NCBI RefSeq assembly: GCF_001983175.1
Contig: NZ_MNPW01000012.1
Coordinates: 124,001 to 188,000 of the forward strand
Length of the DNA: 64,000 nucleotides
Direction: 5' to 3'
DNA from: Pseudomonas cedrina subsp. cedrina
GTDB lineage: Bacteria > Pseudomonadota > Gammaproteobacteria > Pseudomonadales > Pseudomonadaceae
This document shows, in pieces, positions 43,300-51,891 of this stretch. Below the pieces are notes generated by a model. It saw nothing but the letters and a program-made list of their open reading frames with translations, ran no database searches and was not told where the DNA came from. How positions within the stretch are numbered: position 1 is the stretch's first letter; each line of letters begins with the position of its first letter. Made by a program: the position numbers and the translations under genes.

Positions 43300-44271
43300 A
43301 TGTTCTTCAAGAAAAACCAGCCGATGCAGGACCTTGCTGTCCACCTCAAGCAGCTGCTGGCGGGGGAGGCGCCTGATACCCGGGCGCTGCACACGTACCC
43401 GTCGGTGCAGGCCTGCCTGGAACAGCTCGCGCAACAGCGGGCATACACCGACCGCCAACTGCAGCAGGCCGAGGCATCGGCCAGGGATCACGCCGCCCAG
43501 CGGGCAGCCGACCAGCAGGCCCTTGAAGCGCTGCGTCAACAATTGGAACAGGGCCGGCAGCGTGAGGCGGCACTGGACGTCGAGCTGCGTGGGCACCGGC
43601 TGCTTTGCGACCAGCAGCAACAGGAGAAGCAGATCTGGGAGCTGCTGCTGTGCACCATGACCGAGGGTTGCTGGGACATAACCGTGGTCAACGGTGACGT
43701 TCAGGACCCGCGCAGCCAGATGCGCATTTTCAATCAGTTCCGCCTGCTGCTGGGGTATGCCCCCGATGAGCTGCCCGACGGCTGGGACGCGCAGGTCGGC
43801 ATTACCCATCCCGACGACTTGCCCAAGATCATGGCGATTTTCGACCGCGAGATCCTCGCGGCCCATGGCAGCGGTGAGTACGTATTTGAATACCGTATGC
43901 GCCACAAGACCGGTGACTACATCTGGTGCCGCGAACGCGGCCGGGCAGTGCGGGACGCCCAGGGACGCTTGACTCGAGTGCTTGGCGCGGTCCGGGACAT
44001 CAGCGATGAGCAGTCAGCGCGGACCACCCACCAACAACTGCTTGAACACAACCAGGCCACCTATGGCCAGATCGCCACGGTGGTCAGTGTGATCAAGGGC
44101 ATTGCCGACCAGACCAACCTGCTGGCCTTGAACGCGGCCATTGAAGCCGCGCGGGCCGGCGAGGTCGGCCGTGGGTTTTCGGTGGTGGCCGATGAGGTGC
44201 GCAAACTGGCGGAAAACACCCGCCAGGCGACTCATCGGATTCAGACGATGTTGCACCAGCACAAGCAATAA
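43300..44271 (+). CDS. Soluble PAS-domain chemoreceptor-like protein, minimal signalling tip
   Basis: The protein (323 residues from ATG 43300) has no transmembrane segment. Residues about 40-110 are Gln/Ala-rich coiled coil, then a PAS_3-type domain (about 115-235; ITHPDDLPKI, YRMRHKTGDYIWCRERGRAV). The C-terminus is only the tip of a methyl-accepting receptor (IADQTNLLALNAAIEAARAGE, split here as two motifs, and GFSVVADEVRKLAENTRQATHRI). Such proteins bind CheA/CheW in the cytoplasm. The ligand, possibly flavin, haem or an aromatic acid, is unknown. It sits between HPA hydroxylase and a porin. Confidence 0.78.
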   Translation: MFFKKNQPMQDLAVHLKQLLAGEAPDTRALHTYPSVQACLEQLAQQRAYTDRQLQQAEASARDHAAQRAADQQALEALRQQLEQGRQREAALDVELRGHRLLCDQQQQEKQIWELLLCTMTEGCWDITVVNGDVQDPRSQMRIFNQFRLLLGYAPDELPDGWDAQVGITHPDDLPKIMAIFDREILAAHGSGEYVFEYRMRHKTGDYIWCRERGRAVRDAQGRLTRVLGAVRDISDEQSARTTHQQLLEHNQATYGQIATVVSVIKGIADQTNLLALNAAIEAARAGEVGRGFSVVADEVRKLAENTRQATHRIQTMLHQHKQ

Positions 44272-44310
44272 CGTGCTTCAGGCGCTGTGCCGGGCAGCGC
44301 CCGAAAGGGG

Positions 44311-45639
44311 TCAGAAGGGCACGGCCACCGTTAGCTGGCTGTAGAGGTTGGTGCCGTTGCCACCCACCTGGTTACCGCCGCTGTCCGCGTCTTTTTTCGG
44401 TTGGTACAGGCCCACCAGTGGGCTGATGATCAGGTGGCTGTTGACCGCCCATTCGGCGTACAGGTCCAGTTCGCGGGCGTCCAGGTTCAGCGCATCGTGT
44501 TTGCGCAGGGTGTTGAAGTCGAAGTACAGCGCGCCAATTGTCAGGTTTTCCAGCGGCGTCGCCTTGAGTCCTACATGCTGGATCGCGGTGTTGCTGTTGA
44601 ACGGGCCGGCGTAATTGGACGCCACTTCACCCTGGAACCAAGTGCCGTAGCCGGTGCTGAGCCCGGTGAACAGCGGGTCCCATTTTTGCGAGTAGCGGGT
44701 GTAGCGATAGGTCAGTTTTGGCGCCCAGCTGACATCGGCGAAGGTGTAGCCGGCTTCGCCGTACCAGGCTTTTTCCGGACCGGCATCCTTGTCCTGCCAG
44801 GCGTATTCGAAGGCGAAGCTGGCGTTCTCGATACCCGCGCTGCCTTCGCCGCGCAGGCTGTAGGTGTTCATGCCGTCGCGCTGTTTCTGAAAGTCACTGG
44901 CCCATTGGTCGGTGACCCCGATGCCGTGTACCCAGGTCAACCCCAGCGTGCCGGCGGCGACCGTGTAGTCGAGGGTGCCCGCCGCCAGCTCGGTTTCGGC
45001 CTGTGCGCGGTTGTCGGATTTGAGCCACAGTACCGACCCATGCAGGCCGTCCTGGCCACCCAGGCGCAGCACGGCGGTACGGTCGAAGGCGTGACGCGCG
45101 GCGAGGTAGTAGGCACCCCCGCGATTCAATGCGCCATCAGCCGGGCCCTTGCCCAGGTTGGGGCCGTCGTCGTTGATCAAGAAACCGCGGCCCAGCTTGA
45201 CCACTTGGCGGCCGACGGAGAAATCCACCCCGTCCTTGCCCAGTGCCGGGAACAGCTCGGCCGAGCGCCAGCCCAGGTAGGCGTCTTCGATTTTCGTGGT
45301 GCGTTCCGAACCGTCGGTGTTGCCGGCGGCGTCGCCGTCGCCCCAGGTGCCGGAACTGACCCAATTGAGTGCGCCATAGCCGGTACCGTACCCGGCCAGG
45401 CCCTGATCGCCGCTGACCCCGTACTTGATGAGCCCTTCGCGCCAGGTCGAACCGCCTGGCGTGCCATCGTAGTTGTGGCGGCTGTTGAACATCCCGTAGA
45501 CCGCCAGGAAGTCGGCGTTGAGGTGGGTGTCTTCGTCGGCGTACAGCGCATAGGCCTGGGCCGACGGGTGGGTGATCAAGAGCGCGATGCCCAGGCCGAC
45601 AGCCTTGGACAGCGTGCGGGTGTTCGGTGTGTGCTCCAT
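44311..45639 (-). CDS. Outer-membrane porin, alginate-export-like beta-barrel
   Basis: The protein (442 residues from ATG 45639) has a signal peptide ending THPSAQA, then a long beta-barrel with RQVVKLGRGFLINDDGPNLG, a pattern of the alginate-export-like porin family, and a terminal Phe (LTVAVPF). Such porins often accompany aromatic-amine or phenol genes. It is divergent from an APC permease over 290 bp, suggesting paired uptake of the same compound. The substrate is unknown. Confidence 0.72.
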   Translation of the reverse strand: MEHTPNTRTLSKAVGLGIALLITHPSAQAYALYADEDTHLNADFLAVYGMFNSRHNYDGTPGGSTWREGLIKYGVSGDQGLAGYGTGYGALNWVSSGTWGDGDAAGNTDGSERTTKIEDAYLGWRSAELFPALGKDGVDFSVGRQVVKLGRGFLINDDGPNLGKGPADGALNRGGAYYLAARHAFDRTAVLRLGGQDGLHGSVLWLKSDNRAQAETELAAGTLDYTVAAGTLGLTWVHGIGVTDQWASDFQKQRDGMNTYSLRGEGSAGIENASFAFEYAWQDKDAGPEKAWYGEAGYTFADVSWAPKLTYRYTRYSQKWDPLFTGLSTGYGTWFQGEVASNYAGPFNSNTAIQHVGLKATPLENLTIGALYFDFNTLRKHDALNLDARELDLYAEWAVNSHLIISPLVGLYQPKKDADSGGNQVGGNGTNLYSQLTVAVPF

Positions 45640-45929
45640 TGTTATAGTCCCCAGCATGGTTAGGTCGAGCGCGCATTAGGATGGCCGGGAGCAGGGGAAG
45701 TCTTTTACCAGCGTGCCAGGTAATTGATCCTGCCCGCCAAGCCCCTTGCCTTGGCAGACAGCAACAAAAGTGACGGCAGACATGGGCAAGACGCTCGGTG
45801 CGTTGGAGGCGCACAGTGATTTTCGCTCGAGGCCGTTTCGATCAGGGACTGGCAGGGGAGGGCTTCAACGCCAGCACCTTGTACGGCTCGATGCATCCAC
45901 TAAGAAATCCGCTTTCGAGGATCCGCACC

Positions 45930-47432
45930 ATGTCGATCAATGACCGGCTCACGCAGCATCTGAAACGAGGCAGCGTCGGCTTTCCGACCGCGCTGGCCAG
46001 CACCATCGGCCTGATCATGGCCAGCCCGGTGATTCTCACCGCGACCATGGGCTTCGGCATCGGTGGCAGCGCTTTCGCGGTGGCCATGCTGATTGCGGTG
46101 GTGATGATGCTGGCGCAAGCGACCACCTTCGCCGAGGCCGCCTCGATCCTGCCGACCACCGGCTCGGTCTACGACTACATCAATTGCGGCATGGGCCGGT
46201 TTTTTGCGATCACCGGGACGTTGTCGGCGTACCTGATCGTGCACGTGTTTGCCGGTACCGCCGAGACCATCCTGGCCGGGGTGATGGCGTTGGTGAATTT
46301 CGAGCACCTCAACACGCTGGCGGAATCCGCCGGAGGCTCCTGGTTGCTGGGGGTCGGGTTCATCGTGGTGTTCGGTATTCTCAATGCCTTTGGCGTCAGT
46401 GCCTTTGGCCGGGCGGAGATCGTGCTGACCTTCGGCATGTGGACCACGCTGATGGTCTTTGGCGTGATGGGCCTGATCGCGGCACCGGCGGTGCAGTTGG
46501 ATGGCTGGTTCGGGGTGTCGCTGGTGGGCACTGACCTGATCACGATTCTGTCGCTGGTCGGCATGGCGATGTTCATGTTTGTCGGCTGCGAGTTCGTCAC
46601 GCCGCTGGCGCCGGATTTGCGCAACTCGGCCAAGTCCATGCCCAAGGCCATGATTCTGGGCTTGCTGGGCGTGGCCACGTGCATGTTCATCTATGGCGCC
46701 GCGATGAAGCGTCAGGTCGAAAACGTGCTGCTGGATGCCGCCACCGGCGTGCATTTGCTCGACACGCCCATGGCGATCCCGAAGTTTGCCGCGCAGGTCA
46801 TGGGGGATGTCGGTCCGATGTGGCTGGGTATCGGCTTTCTGTTCGCCGGGGCGGCCACCATCAACACACTGATGGCAGGTGTTCCGAGGATTCTCTACGG
46901 CATGGCCGTGGATGGCGCGCTGCCCAAGGTCTTCACCTACCTGCACCCGCGTTTCAAGACGCCGCTGCTGTGCATCTTGGTGGCGATGCTGATTCCGTGC
47001 CTGCATGCCCTGTGGTTGGGCGGCAACGCCGATAACATTCTGCACCTGGTGCTCGCGGCTGTCTGTGCGTGGAGTTTTTCCTATCTGCTGGTGACGCTGT
47101 CCGTAGTGATCCTGCGCATTCGCCGCCCGGATCTGCCACGTGCCTATCGCTCGCCGTTCTTCCCGTTGCCACAAATACTCTCCAGCATCGGCATCTTGCT
47201 GGGCATGTGGTTCATTACTCCACCCGGGATGAACCCTGCCGACATCTACGTGCCGTTCGGGATCATGCTCGCGCTCACGGCGACCTACGCGCTGTTCTGG
47301 ACGCTGGTGGTACAGAAGGTCAATCCATTCAAGCCGGCGCGGGTAGAAGACGTGCTGGCCAAGGAGTTCTCCCATGAGCTTGGCAACCACCCTCACAGCA
47401 CACCTTTCGAGCACGCTGCAAAAGTTGTCTGA
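45930..47432 (+). CDS. APC-family amino acid/amine permease
   Basis: The protein (500 residues from ATG 45930) has about twelve hydrophobic helices and the APC-family start GSVGFPTALASTIGLIMASPVILT. GAGG precedes ATG; longer in-frame starts from 45798 give a basic non-membrane leader. With FeaR-like control and amine oxidase genes downstream, tyramine, phenylethylamine or an aromatic amino acid is the probable cargo. Its 3' end overlaps the next gene by 59 bases. Confidence 0.78.
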   Translation: MSINDRLTQHLKRGSVGFPTALASTIGLIMASPVILTATMGFGIGGSAFAVAMLIAVVMMLAQATTFAEAASILPTTGSVYDYINCGMGRFFAITGTLSAYLIVHVFAGTAETILAGVMALVNFEHLNTLAESAGGSWLLGVGFIVVFGILNAFGVSAFGRAEIVLTFGMWTTLMVFGVMGLIAAPAVQLDGWFGVSLVGTDLITILSLVGMAMFMFVGCEFVTPLAPDLRNSAKSMPKAMILGLLGVATCMFIYGAAMKRQVENVLLDAATGVHLLDTPMAIPKFAAQVMGDVGPMWLGIGFLFAGAATINTLMAGVPRILYGMAVDGALPKVFTYLHPRFKTPLLCILVAMLIPCLHALWLGGNADNILHLVLAAVCAWSFSYLLVTLSVVILRIRRPDLPRAYRSPFFPLPQILSSIGILLGMWFITPPGMNPADIYVPFGIMLALTATYALFWTLVVQKVNPFKPARVEDVLAKEFSHELGNHPHSTPFEHAAKVV

Positions 47433-47997
47433 GCTGTTCAATGCCAGCCGTGCCCCGGCCGGCTATCGGCCCGGTGTGACGCTCGAGTACCTGCGGCGCA
47501 ACCTGGGCCTGGCGAGTTTCAGCGCCACGGGCGCGGCAAGTGCCGGGTTTTACCTGGACGATGCCGACGTGCACGTGAGCGTTGTCGAGCGCACCGAATC
47601 GCAGTTGCTGATGCACCTGGTCATGACCGAGTTCATGATCCTGGTGCCTGCCCTGGAGCAGGGCGCCGCGCGCCTGGACCTGCACCACAGCGGGTCGATC
47701 AGGCGCACGGGCCTGGCGTGTCGCCAGCGCACTGGCGAAGCGGGCCTGCGCGCCAGGCTCATGGCCGCTCTGGAGGCTGATCAGGCCTTGTTCCCGGCGC
47801 TGATGGTGCTGGACTTCAAGCGCTTGCGCATAGACCTGGACGGGCAGCACTGGCAGGTGCGGCTTGAGCACATGGGCGGCAGTGAAGTGGTCAACCGCAT
47901 GCCGGCGTTTCGTCGCTACATCGCCCTGAGCCCCGCCCAGCGAGCAGCCTTGTTCACGGTACTGGCGGGCTTGCAGCGGGTGTTGGGCGGGTTGTGA
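47374..47997 (+). CDS. Conserved hypothetical protein (possibly DUF3156)
   Basis: The 207-residue soluble protein (MSLATTLTAHLSSTLQKLSELF...) starts inside the permease gene, overlapping it by 59 bases in another frame, which implies tight translational coupling. No signal peptide or membrane segment is seen. The pattern (PGVTLEYLRRNLGLASF, LLMHLVMTEFMILVPALEQGAARLDLHHSG) brings to mind DUF3156 proteins found beside permeases, but I am not certain. A role in amine uptake is only contextual. Confidence 0.65.
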   Translation: MSLATTLTAHLSSTLQKLSELFNASRAPAGYRPGVTLEYLRRNLGLASFSATGAASAGFYLDDADVHVSVVERTESQLLMHLVMTEFMILVPALEQGAARLDLHHSGSIRRTGLACRQRTGEAGLRARLMAALEADQALFPALMVLDFKRLRIDLDGQHWQVRLEHMGGSEVVNRMPAFRRYIALSPAQRAALFTVLAGLQRVLGGL

Positions 47998-48061
47998 TCG
48001 GTTGGCATCATTACTGCTTCTGCAGTGGGTATGACGTGCTTGTTGCGCCTATATAGATAAC

Positions 48062-48072
48062 ATGTTAACTAT
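48062..48072. promoter_or_regulatory. ATGTTAACTAT motif upstream of the FeaR-like gene
   Basis: The 11 bases are identical to 63374-63384 upstream of hpaG1, beside the HpaR operator. It lies 37 bp before the FeaR-like start, so HpaR or another common regulator could act on both. Confidence 0.4.
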
Positions 48073-48108
48073 TGGCCAACAAAAACAAGAAGCCACTGTG
48101 GAGTTGCC

Positions 48109-49071
48109 ATGAGCACCTATCAATCTGCGCACCCTGGATTGGAAACCTGGACTCGGGATTTGCGAGCCGCCTGCGGCCATTTCGACACGGAACTGGCGTT
48201 CAACCGCTCGCTGTTCATCGGTGAGGTGTCCAAGCTCGAGCGGGGCGGCCTGTCATTGGCCAGCCTGCGCACCAACGCCGGGCTGATCAAGCGCGAACGC
48301 CCCAACGCCGATCACGATATGGACCAGCATTGTTTCCTCGTCAGCCAACGCAGCGGTTATTGCCAGATCACCCAGAACGGCCAGGTGGTGCAACTGGCCC
48401 CCGGCGACATGTTGCTGATGGACTCCACCGGTTCGATCGAGATCAGCCCGTTTGGCCTGATCGAGCATGCATCCCTGTCGCTCTCGCGCAACGAAGTGTG
48501 CAAGCAACTGCGCGGCGCTTCGAAAACCTTCGGCAAGATCTCTTCGAGCAAGGCCTGTGGCCGCATGCTCCATGTGCTGATGGATCAACTGTGCAGGGAC
48601 GGGCTGGGCGACCAGGATTCGAATGAGCAGGCGCAGGCCCTGCAAGCGGCATTTGTATCCTTGCTCGGTTCTGCCTTTGAAGTGCATGACGCCCCTGGTG
48701 AAAGCATCGCCTCCCTGCAGGGCAGCAGCCTGCGCAGCTATGTGCAGAAAGTCATCGACCAGTCCCTGACCCAGCCCGGCCTGAGCCCCGTGGGCCTGGC
48801 CAGCCGTTTGAACATCTCGGTGCGGCACCTGTACCGTTTGTTCGAGGAGCAGGACGACAGCGTTTGCCGCTACATCCAGCGTGCACGGCTCAAGCGCAGC
48901 GCGGATGATTTGACCAACCCGTTTCTCAAGAGCGAGTCGATCACCTCGATTGCCTATAAGTGGGGCTTCACCGACTCGGCTCATTTCAGCCGCTCGTTCA
49001 AGAAGCAATTCGAGCTGTCGCCCAAGGAATTTCGTTCTACCCACCTGCAACAGGCGGTGGGTGCGGCCTAG
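48109..49071 (+). CDS. feaR: AraC-family activator, FeaR-like
   Basis: The 320-residue protein has the AraC_binding_2 sensor (FSRSLFIGEV-like region, LRTNAG, GQVVQLAPGDMLLMDST) and a C-terminal AraC helix-turn-helix pair (LSPVGLASRLNISVRHLYRLFEEQ; ITSIAYKWGFTDSAHFSRSFKKQF). FeaR activates tynA and feaB for phenylethylamine and tyramine use in E. coli. Here it lies after the permease and before a TetR gene. The likely targets are the PadA/FeaB-type dehydrogenase at 39-40.6 kb and the flavin-oxidase operon. There is no tynA in the window. Confidence 0.82.
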   Translation: MSTYQSAHPGLETWTRDLRAACGHFDTELAFNRSLFIGEVSKLERGGLSLASLRTNAGLIKRERPNADHDMDQHCFLVSQRSGYCQITQNGQVVQLAPGDMLLMDSTGSIEISPFGLIEHASLSLSRNEVCKQLRGASKTFGKISSSKACGRMLHVLMDQLCRDGLGDQDSNEQAQALQAAFVSLLGSAFEVHDAPGESIASLQGSSLRSYVQKVIDQSLTQPGLSPVGLASRLNISVRHLYRLFEEQDDSVCRYIQRARLKRSADDLTNPFLKSESITSIAYKWGFTDSAHFSRSFKKQFELSPKEFRSTHLQQAVGAA

Positions 49072-49692
49072 GTGATCCATCGCTCCCTGAAACCGCTCAG
49101 CCTGTCGGCCAGTAATATTTGCGCCGTCGCGGTCGAACACTTCGCCGATCACGGCTACGACGCCTCATCGCTCAACGAGATCGCGGTCGGGGCGGGCATG
49201 CGCAAGGCGTCGTTGTATGCGCATTTTGTCAGCAAGGACGCGTTGTTTCTGACGGTGTTCGAGATCGCCCTGGCGCACGAGCACGGCTGCATCGAACGTT
49301 GCTTCGGGGACGAGGCCGGGCATGCCGGTGTACCGGGGCAGTTGCACCTTGAGCGGTTGAGCGCACGCTATGAAGCGTCGGCGCACCTGCGCTTTCTGCT
49401 GCGCACGGCGTACTTTCCACCGGCGGATATCCGCAGCGTCATTACCACCGGCTTTGAGGGGTACCTGACGCGCATTCGCCATGACTTCCAGGGGGCTGCG
49501 CAAGCTCGGTATACGGCTGTACACCCTGAGGCGCTGGAGGTGTATTGCGACGCGTACCTGGGCATTGTCGACAGCCTGCATGTGGAACTTATCTATTCGA
49601 CGTCGCAGGGTTACGTCAAACGGCTTGCAGCCTTGATGCGGGTGTTCCGTGATTCACTGGCGATGCTCGAAAGGGCCGACCGGTTCAACTGA
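49072..49692 (+). CDS. TetR-family regulator
   Basis: The 206-residue protein has a TetR helix-turn-helix (ICAVAVEHFADHGYDASSLNEIAVGAGMRKASLYAHFVSKDALF). Its GTG start follows the stop codon of the FeaR-like gene with no gap, so it is translated by reinitiation. It may add a repressor layer to the amine genes. The ligand is unknown. Confidence 0.78.
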   Translation: MIHRSLKPLSLSASNICAVAVEHFADHGYDASSLNEIAVGAGMRKASLYAHFVSKDALFLTVFEIALAHEHGCIERCFGDEAGHAGVPGQLHLERLSARYEASAHLRFLLRTAYFPPADIRSVITTGFEGYLTRIRHDFQGAAQARYTAVHPEALEVYCDAYLGIVDSLHVELIYSTSQGYVKRLAALMRVFRDSLAMLERADRFN

Positions 49693-49734
49693 TGCACTGC
49701 GGTCAAAAAATGTGGGAGAAGGCAAGCCTCCCAC

Positions 49735-49932
49735 AGCATAGGTATCTACACATTTTTTGTAGTGAGCGGGCTTGTCCCGCGCTGGGCTGCGAAGCGGCCC
49801 CAAACCAGGTGAACTGGGTTTGTCTGAAACCGCGCGGCGTCTTTATTGGGGCGGCTTCGCCACCCAGCGCGGGACAAGCCCGCTCACTACAGGGAATTGT
49901 CAGCCTCTGAAAGTTGTGTAGATACCTATGCT
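49735..49932. mobile_element. MITE-like element, 198 bp, 18-bp terminal inverted repeats around a REPIN
   Basis: The ends are AGCATAGGTATCTACACA and its exact reverse complement. Inside is a second inverted pair of 29 bp (49758-49786 and 49863-49891) with the REP core GAGCGGGCTTGTCCCGC. No coding capacity and no clear target duplication. A single-ended copy of the terminus is at 35392-35408. Confidence 0.65.
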
Positions 49933-49940
49933 CCCCCAGG

Positions 49941-50302
49941 GGATCGGCTGTGTGGGTTGGATTTGCGGTTCAGCGACTGGCGCCATTTTCAGCAGCACCG
50001 CAGCTCAACTGTGGGAGCTGTCGAGCCCCGGCGAGGCTGCGAAGGCGGCGGCACCGCTGGCATTTACGTCGCCTGACACTCCGCTTTCGCAGCCTCGCTA
50101 AAGCTCGACAGCTCCCACAGGGGGTCGGCTGTGTGGGTTGGATTTGCGGTTTAGCGACTGGCGCCAATTTCAGCAGCACCGCAGCTCAACTGTGGGAGCT
50201 GTCGAGCCCCGGCGAGGCTGCGAAGGCGGCGGCACCGCTGGCATTTACGTCGCCTGACACTCCGCTTTCGCAGCCTCGCTAAAGCTCGACAGCTCCCACA
50301 TC
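49941..50302. repeat. 181 bp tandem duplication of a REPIN unit
   Basis: Copies 49941-50121 and 50122-50302 differ at only a few positions. Each contains a long hairpin: GTGGGAGCTGTCGAGC... and ...GCTCGACAGCTCCCAC around a Gly/Ala-coding-like GC-rich centre. ORFs across it are artefacts of the repeat. It separates the TetR gene from the convergent SDR gene. Confidence 0.85.
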
Positions 50303-50327
50303 GATTCGGTTTACACCCCCAAAGACC

Positions 50328-51098
50328 TCACTTCACCTCTGGCAACGTCGAGCCGCCATCCACAATGATGGTCTGCCCGGTGATGTAAGTCGCCAGGTCC
50401 GACGCCAGAAACAGCATGGCCCCGGCAATATCCTCCGGCGCGCCGAGCCGGCCCAGTGGCACGCGGTTGGCAATGTCGGCATTGACCTGGCCATCGCCCA
50501 GGTTGCCCATGGCCGGCGTGGCAATCATTCCCGGTTCTACACCGTTGACCCTTACCCGGTCGCCGGCCAGTTCCAGCGCGGCACTGCGGATGAACCCGTT
50601 GACCCCCGCCTTTGACGCCGCGTAATGGCTGAGTCCCGGATAAGCGACCCGTGGCCCGGTGACCGAGGAGGTGACCAGCACACAGCCGCCACCTTGACGC
50701 TGAAACATCGGCAACGCGGCCTGGGTCAGCCAGAACAGCGCGCAGAGGTTGACTGCCAACGTGCGCTCCAGCACGGCGGGGGTGATCTGCTCGAATGCAG
50801 TCAGCGGGAAATAACCGGCGTTGTGCACCAGGATATCCAGGCGCCCCCAGTCTCGTTCGATGCCCTTGATCGCGTCGAATACCGCCGCCGCATCGGCCAG
50901 ATCGAGCTCGATGGCTTCGACCTGGCACCCACGTCCTGCCAATTCGTCGGCCAACGCCTGGGCCTGCGGCCGGCGCAGGTCAACGATCATCACACGCGCG
51001 CCACGCAGCGCAAACGCTTCGACGATGGCTCGGCCGATGCCTTGCGCGCCGCCGGTGACCAGCACGCTTTTGCCGCTGAAATCGAGGTCTTCAGACAT
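50328..51098 (-). CDS. Short-chain dehydrogenase/reductase (last gene of amine operon)
   Basis: The protein (256 residues from ATG 51098) has TGGAQGIG, the VHNAGY motif, the active-site YAASK and the end IIVDGGSTLPEVK. It overlaps the preceding SDR gene by eight bases. Two SDRs in series after a flavin oxidase suggest oxidation of a side-chain hydroxyl, for example from a beta-hydroxylated phenylethylamine such as octopamine. The substrate is inferred from context only. Confidence 0.75.
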   Translation of the reverse strand: MSEDLDFSGKSVLVTGGAQGIGRAIVEAFALRGARVMIVDLRRPQAQALADELAGRGCQVEAIELDLADAAAVFDAIKGIERDWGRLDILVHNAGYFPLTAFEQITPAVLERTLAVNLCALFWLTQAALPMFQRQGGGCVLVTSSVTGPRVAYPGLSHYAASKAGVNGFIRSAALELAGDRVRVNGVEPGMIATPAMGNLGDGQVNADIANRVPLGRLGAPEDIAGAMLFLASDLATYITGQTIIVDGGSTLPEVK

Positions 51099-51891
51099 GG
51101 GGCTGCTCCATATGGGCATAGGCCAGGGTCGGCACATCGACGATGCTCGAACCGCCGTCGGCGACCAGGCTGGCGCCGGTGATGATCGAGGCGTCGGGGC
51201 TGGCGAGGAAACGGCACACCCTGGCGATTTCTTCGGCGCTGGCGGGGCGTCGCAACGGTACGTCGGCGCACACGCGGGCATAGGCTTGGCGCAGCGTATC
51301 GCCGTGGAAACTCATCAAAGGCTGCATTTCCTCGTCGGCCATCGGCGTAGTGACCCAGCCCGGGCATACCGTGTTCACTCGCACGCCACGTGGCCCATAG
51401 TCGCGCGCCAGTGAACGATTGAGCCCGAGCAGCGCATGCTTGGCGGTGGTGTAGCCGCACACTTCGGGCCCGGCGGCGAGCGACGCGATGGAGCCCAGCA
51501 GCACGATGCAGCCGGCGCTCTCGATCAGCAGCGGCAGGCAGGCGCGGGCGCTGTAGAACGCACTGTCCAGGTTGCTGCGCAACGCCGCCTCCCAGGTGGC
51601 CGGGCTGGTTTGGCTGGCGCTGCCCACGCCATGCCCGCCGGCACAGGCCAGCAGCACATCGAGTCGGCCGTAGCGCGTGCGAATCTGCGCAATGAAGCCT
51701 TCCCAGGTGTCCGGGCTGGCTGCGTCGCCGACCAGCACCAGGCCGCCGGTCTCTGCGCCGACCTGCTCCAGCGGCTCGCGCCGCCGGCCGATCAGCACCA
51801 GGTTGGCGCCCTCGGCGGCGTACAGCCGCGCGCAGGCGGCACCGATGCCGGTGCCGGCACCGGTGATGACCACGGTACGTGGATCAGGCAT
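51091..51891 (-). CDS. Short-chain dehydrogenase/reductase
   Basis: The protein (266 residues from ATG 51891) has TGAGTGIGAA, LACAGG in place of NAG, the active-site YTTAK and the end VADGGSSIVDV. It overlaps both neighbours by eight bases (MoaF-like gene upstream, SDR downstream), which points to coupled translation of all three. The N-A-G variant (CAGG) and YTTAK differ from its downstream partner, so they are not simple duplicates. Confidence 0.75.
   Translation of the reverse strand: MPDPRTVVITGAGTGIGAACARLYAAEGANLVLIGRRREPLEQVGAETGGLVLVGDAASPDTWEGFIAQIRTRYGRLDVLLACAGGHGVGSASQTSPATWEAALRSNLDSAFYSARACLPLLIESAGCIVLLGSIASLAAGPEVCGYTTAKHALLGLNRSLARDYGPRGVRVNTVCPGWVTTPMADEEMQPLMSFHGDTLRQAYARVCADVPLRRPASAEEIARVCRFLASPDASIITGASLVADGGSSIVDVPTLAYAHMEQPHV

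Noticed and set aside
45900..47441. 513-codon reverse open frame
   Set aside because: Antisense to the APC permease; its translation is highly charged and has no recognisable fold.
49692..50282. Small ORFs across the 49.7-50.3 kb repeats
   Set aside because: They are produced by REPIN and tandem-repeat sequence, and the same peptide is repeated in two frames.
49941..50302. Possible CRISPR-like array
   Set aside because: Only two units of 181 bp with no short repeat-spacer alternation and no cas genes nearby.
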